NCBI GenBank assembly: GCA_002118135.1
Contig: BDIU01000612.1
Span: forward strand, 1-25,988
DNA from: Trebouxia sp. TZW2008
Taxonomy: Eukaryota; Chlorophyta; Trebouxiophyceae; Trebouxiales; Trebouxiaceae
DNA length: 25,988 nucleotides
Reading direction: 5' to 3'
The translations under genes were made by a program, and so were the position numbers. Within the stretch, counting starts at the first letter, position 1. Each line of letters begins with the position of its first letter. Positions 18,401 to 25,988 of this stretch are shown here, in pieces. The notes under the pieces are model-generated. The model was not told where the DNA came from and made no database searches. It worked only from the letters and a program-made list of their open reading frames with translations.

Positions 18401-21400
18401 AAAAATAAACCTGAATGAGTGAATGCCATGCTCGCTGTGCAAGACCGACGGCTGTGACAACAGTTGCTTGAGCAACAAAGAGCAACATGCAACAGGACCC
18501 AACAGCACAGGTCAGGAAAACCACAAAGCTGCAACTACCATCAAGAGACATGAGCGCAGGAACCTGACCTGGGTTTTGGCTTGCAGTTTCAGGACTTGCA
18601 TGAGCATTGACAGCGCCAGGCGGGCGCAGGCAAAGGGACTGGCTTGGCTGTAGCGACTTGATGTGAAACTTCTTTGGCCACTCTTCTGCCAGCCACTCCT
18701 TAGAAGCCAAAATGGCAGACCTCTGCTCCTCCTGCATTGAGTAGTACAGAGCCAAGTTATCGGAGATCACCTGCGCAAGGCACACCAACAGCTGAGTGAT
18801 AGCATCATGAGCTTGCAACCACGCTGTCAGCAGAAGATATGACAACTGCTTGCGGGCAACAAGTTTGGGTGAAGTTTGCTGATGCTTCACAATAGCAACT
18901 CTGCAATGTGCTGCACTATGCTTTCAGCAAAGCATGACATCCAGACTGGCTTGCAGGACTTGTTGTCAAGTTCAATTACAATTTCTGATGCAGTGAAACA
19001 ATGTATGCTTGTATTGGACTACTTTGTCGGCTGAGTTGTTGCATATGCTTCAAAGCATATCACCGGCAGATACACGCACAAGCAGGGCTCACCTCCTGCT
19101 GCTTGCCAGCAAAAAGCGCAGCGCAGTCTGCGCAGGATTTCTTGATCCCCGGGCTCAGTTTCTTCAAAGATAGCATAGCGCGCTCTGCAAAGGACTCGCA
19201 CGAGACATGCTTCACCAAGTCTTGATGAAGGTCATTCGGGATGCCCTGCAAGCAATGATTAGCCTTGAATGCAGACATACTTACAAATCAGATCATGGAC
19301 AACATTGCACATTCTGTTGCTGGAATATCAATCTACATATTGTGCACATCCCAAATGTGCTGAAGACAGGCAGCTACGCAGACACTATCATGCTGACATG
19401 CAAAGCCGCTTGACGTCATTGCTTGCAGACCTTTTGTCTGCTGGAAACACTTTGCGTGCGAATGCACAGCCCAGACGCATGTCATGCAGCGCTGCAGCAG
19501 CAGCTGATGAGCACATGTTTCCACACACCACATTTTCAGTGGAAGGCTGCTGCCGAAGCATGCCAGACCACTACATTCGTTTGAAACCAAGCAGGCTGCA
19601 GCAGCATCAAATGCCAAGCAAGCAACACCTTCAGCCGGCACCCCAACTTTGCGCTAAGGGTGACTGACTAAACAAAATTCTGACATCAGAAAACTGAGTT
19701 GCCCAACGGGCATTGGGCAAGCATTTTGTGCTTACAGAAGCATCAATGGAGATGCTGCTCAGAGAGTGATGCTGAAGACATGTCAAAGATACTGCTACAC
19801 AACAAGCAGCCCCTGTGCAACATGGGTTGGGGACACTGACCTTGAATCCCTTGGCAATGACGTACAACTCTGAATTGCTAGCCTTGCTGGTGGCAGGCTT
19901 GAACACATTCACCTCCTGAAACAGGCTGCCCAGCAGATGCAGCGCACACACCGAGGTGTGCTCAAAGACGGTGAAGGTTTTGACCACAAAGCTGCCCCCA
20001 GGAGCCAGGACTCCCAGTGCTGTCACAATCTCTGCAAAGACAAGAGGCGCTGTACTCTTCTCCTGCATCAAACAGGCCAGGATGAGGGTCAAGTCCAATA
20101 CTAAGGAGTGCAAAGATTCTATGCATGACTTGCAAGGCAGCAGGCATTCTCCTGAAGCTGCCAAACAGCCTTGGCAAAGGACAGAGATGCTGTGCTTGGC
20201 TCCTACATTGACAACAGAAGCGTTCAAAACATGCACTGCACAACAGCTGACGCTGAATGCAAGTAGAGGTGGCCGAGATGCTTTGCCTTTCATGAGGCTG
20301 AGTCTTCCTGAGCTGTGACAACCTGGCAGCAACAAAGCAGAGCTCTTTGAGTAAGATGAAGAGGTAGAGAATGAATTCACTGTTCACCACACACAATGTG
20401 GGTTCTGTTGAAGGAGAACGCCTTCTGAAAGGAGAAACTGGAGCTGCACTGTTGCTGTGCTTTACCTCTTCTGCGTGCAGAAGTAGCGTAGCAAATTGTG
20501 CAGGCTGTTGAGTGTCCCAGGAGCATGGAAGCATGGAAGGTACCAAACAACATTTGAGTCGCTATGATAGATCTTGGCATCAATGCAACAATGCATGATA
20601 TGCGTCATACAGAAGCTGTGATCTCCTGCACTGCACCACATCACAGGCATCACATTGCATCACATCAGTGCAAGTCTGCAAACAACAAGATTGCGGCCAC
20701 AGTGTATGCAAAAGGTGCAAAAGAGCTGACAGCAAATTTGGAGCCAAGCAGCTGTTTGTCAACAGGCAGGGCCACAGACATGCAGCAGCTCTTTTGAAGG
20801 TGGCAGTGACACCGACACTGACAATGCTTTTGCCTAGGCGGTAACACATGCACTCTTCCCTTACATGGCACGGCAATGCAAGAGTTGACTGAACCCCCAG
20901 GGTTGATGACACACCTGATCATTCGATCGTAGATCGCAGTCCAAGAAGCCATCTGCTGTCACCAAAGCTGCACCTTGGCAGTGCAGGCGGCTTGTCATCT
21001 TGTTGCCAGCAGAGCAGATGCTCTTGACATTCTCAGCCTTCAGGAGGTCACCAGTGCCATCCTCGCCCCTGTGCAGCAAACAACCATTTGCAGAAAGGAA
21101 GACAAAGGAGAGTTTGTCCCGTCAGGTATCACAATGGGTGCCTCAATGAGCAGAAGCATCCTGGGACAGTATGTCATTTGAGAGGCAGGATGATGGTAAT
21201 TGAGTCTAACATGGTGAACGCAGGTGCGTGCAAACATGACTGTGCAAAACACAGCAGCTCCCGCGGCAGCACTTGCACGCATCCGCAATGGTAATCAGTG
21301 ATCAGCAACATTGCAAACTCAAGCACTGCTGAGTGTTCACAATTGCCTAGGAAAATACAATGAGAATGATGCGTCGCAGGCAGAATGATGCCATGGATTG

Positions 21401-24400
21401 CGGATGCACAGGCAACTGACCAGTGCCAGTGTGGTAGGGTAGGCAGAATCAAAGTAGCATCTGTCGCCATGTTGGAAGGGTCGTTGCCCTCATAAAATGG
21501 GCAGAGGCTGCTGGCCGTCCAGTCCCAAGACCACGCTGACCTGCAGCATATGGAGCGTTTCAGCATAAGCATGATGGCAGCACAAATCTTGTGTTGAGGC
21601 TTTCTGTCAACTCTGCGGCAACAAGTACCCTGGGCTGAAACAAGGCAAAGCTTGCTTTACCTTGAATGTGCAGCTCTCATGGGCAACTATTGCACATATT
21701 TAGAGCGTTTCACTGCAAGCGATGAGGGTGCAGCAGGAGAACAACAGCGCCTCTGCATTTTCACAAGTTGTGTGATTTGCAAGTGATGAAAGTGCGGCAG
21801 ACAAGCAACAGCACCTGTGGGCTCCATAGAAAGTGGTGCATTTTGCAAGCGATGATAGCACAGCAAACAAGCAACAGCACCTGTGTGTTCTCAGATACTG
21901 GTTGATGGCACTGATGAAAGCCCCAGGAGCCTCTCCCAAGCTGACTGTGCCAATGGCGGGCTGTCCATCCTCTGATGTCCCCATGACAGTGCTGCCCTTA
22001 GGCAGATGCTCAAAGGAAGTAGGCAGTAGGTTGAATGTGACCAAGATCTCCATCATCTTGGTCCACCCGCCGCTGCATATCTCAACTCCCCCACACTGCT
22101 CCAACTGGCTCACCACAGTGCTTGCCCTGTTCATGAACGCAATGTGGCGACGCCATGACCTGTGTGTCACAGCAAAGCAGTGAGCAGACAAAAAGCTGTG
22201 AATGCGGAAGCACTTCAAGCTTGTGTGCGCTTCCCAAAGGCATGTCAATAAGTAGTATGAACAAGAAGCAGAAGGACAAGCACAATTTGTGATGAATTGC
22301 AATGCCCTAGTCAGCAATTGACATGCAGCATGCCCTGCGCATCAGCCAGTTGCATCACTGGGATGCACCGCAATCACAAACACTAGGAACCTTTGTCAAG
22401 ATTGACACCACAAGGGAGGGAAAGCCTACCTGCTATCTTTGCTGTCAAGTTGGCTCTTGACAGCATTCAAGCTGGCTTTGGGGCCAAGCATGGCTGGCAG
22501 CGTCCAGGATGCGCTCTTGAAGAGCTCACGCTTTGTAGGCAGGGCGCAGCTGCTGATGTCCAAGCAAAACTGGGTGCCTGCCAGCTGAGCTGCTGCCTTG
22601 GTCTTCTCGCTGCTCAGGTAGTCAGGAGGACCAGCTAGCTGCTGCTGGCGCAGTTGCTGCTGGCGCAGTTGCTGCTGGCGCTGTAGCACCTCAACATCTG
22701 TGGCATCGCCCCAGTGATTGCGCCTCAGCTTGGCGAGCTTGGCTGGTTGCTCTGACTGCTTCACCTCCTTAGTTGCAGACTTGCCCTGCATTGCATTGCA
22801 GGCGTTACACCTTGATTAGTATGTTCACCACTAACCAGCAAACAGTGGATGATGGAGTCCTGATTGTCGCTTTGGTCTTGTTCTTCTGCATCCTCAGTGG
22901 CCATTGGTGATGTTGACGTCAGATCACCTATCCTAGTTGCCAACTGGTTATTGTGCTTGCCAACAAACTGTTGGACTCGCAGAATGCTTTGACTGCACAT
23001 GGAGTCACTAAAGCAAGACTGTAGCAGCAAGGCTGTAGCAGGTGTACAGCAGCAAGGCAGTCACAAGACACCTCAGTGTGGAAGCAAACAGATTGCTGAC
23101 ACACACTGAGTTGATGCTGTCACAACCATCATCCCCAAAAGCTGTTGCAGATGATGTGCCAACTTTGTTGATAACTGCTGGACCGAAATTGCTATTGATT
23201 TCAGCAGCAAAGTACAGCTTGACAGCAGGAAGCTCAAAACATTCAACCAATGCATGCAGCAGCCCACTGCAGCTTGCCTTGCAGCAGCTGAATTGACATC
23301 AATGTGTCAGTGAAGACTAGTGCAACAGGCAGGGGCCACAAGTGCATATTGACTTGACAATTGCCAACGCCAACAACATCATTACTGTGAGTCACCATCA
23401 ATGGCATCATCATTGCTGTGAGTCAGCATCATTGCCATGGACCAGCCCAATGCCAGACTGCTTCGCTTTGCGACAAAGACATGCAAGTGCTTTGAGATGC
23501 AGCCAGTTGTTTATCAACAGCTGTAGACCCTCACCTCCTGACCTCCATTGACACTGCTCTGGAGCGCTGTAGCATGGATATTGATGATTGGGCCTCCAGC
23601 CTTCTTGGAGTTGCCCTGGCTCTCAGGTGCTTCCACGAGCTGTGCCTTGGTGCCCGGTGCCTGCTCAAACAACAAGCACAAACTTTCTGGTGAAGGCGCC
23701 AAGATGTGGCGTCTCAGCGGACGCAGTATGTATGATGCAAGGTCACAAGCTACTGCAGTTGCACATGGTCGAAGCAGCATCCTCATAAGCAACCCTTACA
23801 CAGATGCTACTTGCCCTGAGCTTAAAAGGGACTTAAGCTTCAGGGAAGTAGTACCTGCGCATGCGTTTCTCATGAGCAATTTCAAGGAGACAAAACATAG
23901 TTTGGTCAAAGCATCAAGCCAGTCAAAGTGTGTTGAAGCTATATGAGTCTATGCGACGCACGGTCACAAGCCACTGAAGATCGATCAAGCAGGTTGCTCA
24001 GGCCAACTATGGTAACAAGCTCTGTACAATTGTAGCTGTGCATATACTTGTGGAGGCCAAAGTTGCGGCTGAGCCAGATCTGGGCATTATGTTTGACAGC
24101 TGCCGCAACAAGCAACTCAATGTGCAGGAGCATCAAAGGCTAAATCAACAACTAACGATAGCTGCAGATGAAGCGCACCTTTGCCTTTAGGAACTCCCTG
24201 GCATGGCTTGCAACCAATTGCTGCCTTTCCTCCTTGGTCCAAGGATATGGCCAGCCCTGACAGCAAAAGAATGCTTGTTGAAACATCAAAATGATAAAAG
24301 TAGATTACTTGAACCAGTTGCAATTGAGCATGCATTGTTGTAAGCACACCAGCATGCAACAGCAACAGCATCAAAAGGAAAGTCAAGTGCTGTGTGCAGA

Positions 24401-24975
24401 TCCTTATGACAGCCTTCAACAAGCTGTCTCACAATAACAGTCATGCAGCATGTCATGGTCCACGCGCATGTTGATAGGCTAACTTGCAATTGAAAAGAGG
24501 ATGCGGTCAGCTCACCTCCTTGACGTGCTGCATGAGAGCTGTGTTGTAGAAGTTGGGCGAATGCCCAGGCAGTTTGTCGTCTTCCCCCAACTTTGCATGC
24601 ATTTTCGCTCTCCACTCTCCGGGCAATTTTCTCAACCATTGCCTTACTACGGTTGCTTGTTGTAGCCCATTCTGTACATGAGGTAGCAGTTTCTCTGCAA
24701 GCCTGCTTGCCAAGCTCTCAGCTTGGTCTGGAGGGATACCACGCTTCTTCGCTTCGTCGGTGAGCTGTTGAGGCTCTAGCGTAAGCAGCATGTGCGCTAG
24801 AGTTGCTCGTGAGCGAGCCTGAAAGAACAAAACATAGATCCGTCAAAACGTACAGTTGTTCAGAATATATTGATATACATGTGCTTGACCATCATGCATA
24901 CAACAACAAACGAAACGCAAACAAAGGCAAGCGCAGCGAGTCACAGACCTGTTCTTCTGGCAGATGACCTTCCAT
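15424..24975 (-). CDS. CMTR2: Cap-specific mRNA 2'-O-methyltransferase 2 (cap-2), CMTR2 type
   Basis: CMTR2 methylates the ribose 2'-O of the second transcribed nucleotide of capped mRNA. Phase-consistent exons: 23660-23535, 23277-23105, 22992-22836, 22785-22430, 22159-21881, 21540-21421, 21068-20915, 20504-20466, 20029-19841, 19245-19093, 18770-18569, 18277-17345, 16523-16308, 15796-15711, 15612-15424; the N-terminal exons are listed separately. Domain 1 has RRHIAFMNRAS, GGWTKMMEIL (catalytic Lys), GEAPGAFISAINQYL (SAM loop), PFYEGND, GTGDL, LVTADGFLDCD (catalytic Asp) and GGSFVVKTFTVFEH (catalytic Lys), then KPATSKASNSELYVI. Domain 2 has ADLVVGDLNPDFDL and DGTFVVQLPDTMTTFT, then SLVKPTTSCACAASRFLVC. 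Its Lys is replaced by Gln, so it is a non-catalytic second domain as in animal CMTR2. The C-terminal end is uncertain: reading through 15475 gives a stop at 15424. Confidence 0.88.
16174..16225. repeat. Poly-T/poly-pyrimidine tract in a CMTR2 intron
   Basis: Runs of 8, 10 and 6 T on plus (A on the transcribed minus strand) lie in the intron 16307-15797. The tract is A-rich in the transcript, so it is not a polypyrimidine tract for that intron. No target-site duplication was seen that would mark a retrotransposed poly(A). Confidence 0.6.
16556..16705. repeat. 25-bp minisatellite, six units, in a CMTR2 intron
   Basis: GTGTACACTGCTTGG and close variants begin at 16581, 16606, 16631, 16656 and 16681, an exact 25-bp step, with a leading degenerate unit from 16556. 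Units differ at a few sites (GTGTTCACTG, GTGGACACTG, CTGCTCGG). It lies wholly inside the intron between exons ending at 17345 and starting at 16523. Confidence 0.95.
21715..21881 (-). repeat. Intron built from about three 65-bp units with repeated splice signals
   Basis: Read on minus, the exon ends ACACACAG|GTGCTGTTGCTTGT at 21881. The same GTGCTGTTGCTTGT recurs after a CCCACAG 66 bp later. A third, degraded copy (GCGCTGTTGTTCTC) follows CAGAG another 64 bp on. Each unit also carries ATCATCGCTTGCAAA-like sequence. The first unit therefore runs from GT to AG, as a minimal intron would. Confidence 0.8.
22641..22685 (-). repeat. 15-bp in-frame coding repeat in CMTR2
   Basis: GCTGCTGGCGCAGTT occurs at 22641 and 22656, with a variant at 22671, inside the CMTR2 exon 22785-22430. 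On minus it encodes the 5-residue repeat QLRQQ (segment QLRQQQLRQQQLAGP). It lies in the linker before the first methyltransferase domain, where length change is probably tolerated. Confidence 0.85.
23535..24975 (-). CDS. N-terminal exons of the CMTR2 gene, or a separate short gene
   Basis: Exon 1 (24975-24949) encodes MEGHLPEEQ and ends CAG|GTCTGT. Exon 2 (24818-24516) encodes a helical segment with AESLASRLAEKLLPHVQNGL and KLPGHSPNFYNTALMQHV. Exon 3 (24256-24179) encodes GWPYPWTKEERQQLVASHAR. Exon 4 starts at 24115 (LLVAAAVKHNAQIWLSRNFG), but its donor is unclear. Exon 5 (23660-23535) encodes GTKAQLVEAPESQGNSKKAG. Exons 1-3 and 5 join in phase 0. Exon 5 also connects in phase to the exon at 23277 and so to CMTR2, using a weak GCAAG acceptor. 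I recognise no domain here; animal CMTR2 has only a short N-terminus, so this would be a lineage-specific extension. If exon 5 reads through instead, it stops at about 23514, which would make this a separate gene. Confidence 0.5.
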
Positions 24976-25399
24976 CGTCCGTTCCTCGCTAAGCTTTGCT
25001 TGCTGTTGGTCGAGTCAGAAACCAGTCCAACAGTGTCCAGTCAGGTATTCTGTCGAGCTGACCATGTCCCGCTGCGCTGCCGATGCGCGAGCCAAAGTGC
25101 ATGGGTTTGGGAAAACATCACGCAATACTTTCTTGTGAGAAAGCCTCGGGGAGCGCGACTTTACTGTGGTATCAGTGCCAGCTGCTTGCAAAGCTACAAT
25201 CTCACGGCGGAGGGTATGTACATACGGGACGACGAGACGGAGCACGGAGAACGGGTCACGCAACGTGTCCAAAACCCTGCCTGGGGCTTTTCGATCGATC
25301 CCATAGCCCCGGCAACCCGAGTAGGGTAAGCTCCGTATAAGTAGCCCCTTGGCACGCCCTCGACTGTAATCAGCATTGCCACTTATTGTTCTCAGCGAA
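24976..25399. promoter_or_regulatory. Divergent region between CMTR2 and a plus-strand gene
   Basis: The CMTR2 start (24975) and the candidate plus-strand ATG (25400) are about 420 bp apart. The stretch around 25100-25330 is richer in CpG than the gene bodies, as is the other divergent start region near 5550-6100. A plus frame of 121 codons (24964-25329) and a minus frame of 85 codons (25272-25015) overlap here with no motif. The promoter role is inferred from position. Confidence 0.35.
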
Positions 25400-25552
25400 A
25401 TGCAGCTATTATGGGAGTGCAGGTGCTCAAGGCTCGATGATTTTTGGCAGAGATCATGCAGCGTGGAAAAAGGGCCGGTCGAACGGGTTTTTCAACCCTA
25501 CTTGCGGGGGTACCAGCGTTGCATGCAAGACTTCAGAAGCCTCCAACAAAAG
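25400..25552 (+). CDS. Possible first exon of a gene extending rightward
   Basis: An ATG at 25400 opens 51 codons that end exactly at a strong donor (AACAAAAG|GTGAGT) in phase 0. The peptide is mostly helical and charged, with segments RLDDFWQRSCSVEKGPVERV and RGYQRCMQDFRSLQQK. No family is recognised. No next exon is evident before the window ends. Confidence 0.3.
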
Positions 25553-25988
25553 GTGAGTACATTGTCAAACGCAGGTACGTTCATGTCATGTGCTCAGGCG
25601 CATGTGTCATGCATGCATGAGCACCAGCTGCGTAGCTGGTAGGTTACGGACATCTATATAGGACCCTGTTGGCAAGGCCAATCTTCACAAAGTTGCCACA
25701 ACTGCGTGCAAAAAGTACTCACTTTAAAAACAAAAGTGCGTGTTCAAGCACGGCATGCCACATGCCCTGTACATCGATGGCATACGCATTAGCAATGACA
25801 ATACATTTGATTCAGCAATGCAACGTACTCACAAGACCCTAAAGCATGAGCACCATAACATCATGCTCAGCGGCTGCCGCTGTATGTACATAGGAATATG
25901 TATACATATACGTAATGTATACAGATGCTAAACATAGACATGGTCTGGGAAATTCGGTCAACCCATTCATGAACATGTGACTTAGTGT
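25553..25988. other. No supported gene; probably intron
   Basis: A short TATA/TACATA-rich stretch lies at about 25883-25925 (for example TATGTATACATATACGTA). The 63-codon plus frame at 25740-25931 has no flanking splice logic. If the preceding exon is real, this is its first intron. Confidence 0.3.

Noticed and set aside
19956..20318. Plus frame of 120 codons
   Set aside because: Shadow of the CMTR2 exon that carries FVVKTFTVFEH on minus.
24964..25329. Plus frame of 121 codons over the CMTR2 start region
   Set aside because: It overlaps the first CMTR2 exon on the opposite strand and has no recognisable feature.
1..25988. tRNA, rRNA, transposase or reverse transcriptase genes
   Set aside because: None seen by eye on either strand; a diverged copy or a tRNA could be missed without a dedicated search.

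Overview
The window looks like nuclear DNA of a green alga (chlorophyte). The genes are split by many short GT-AG introns with strong 'ctgcag' or 'cttgcag' acceptors, there are no bacterial-style operons or ribosome binding sites, and the sequence is full of TGC/GCA-rich words and short tandem duplications. The lineage is inferred from style only; no marker gene is present. Nearly all exon joins given here were found by reading both strands and requiring that reading phase be kept across each intron.

Layout. 1-4700: repeat-rich, gene-poor DNA with a perfect 63-bp inverted repeat at the left edge, several tandem repeat families of 73, about 133-143, 75 and 63 bp, an Ala-rich minisatellite, and weak candidate genes on the minus strand. 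4728-5380 (minus): a small two-exon gene of unknown function. 5689-12645 (plus): a secreted amidase-signature enzyme in about 14 exons with Lys and Ser catalytic motifs, a one-base frameshift at a T6 run, and many partial copies of its own exons lying in its introns. 12568-13180: a decayed repeat of about 115 bp. 13940-15084 (minus): a gene whose C-terminus looks like a SPOC domain. 15424-24975 (minus): a CMTR2-type cap-2 mRNA 2'-O-methyltransferase with an active and a degenerate Rossmann methyltransferase domain and a long N-terminal extension. 25400-25552 (plus): a probable first exon of a gene leaving the window.

The most unusual signal is the pattern of 'exon echoes'. At least seven exons of the amidase gene have partial or complete copies nearby, usually including the splice site, and most are offset by about 150-185 bp. 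One CMTR2 intron is likewise built from about three 65-bp units, two of which begin with GTGCTG after an AG. This is what intron gain or exon duplication by local tandem duplication should leave behind. A second lead is the SPOC gene directly downstream of CMTR2 on the same strand, since SPOC domains are known readers of the phosphorylated RNA polymerase II tail, on which capping occurs.
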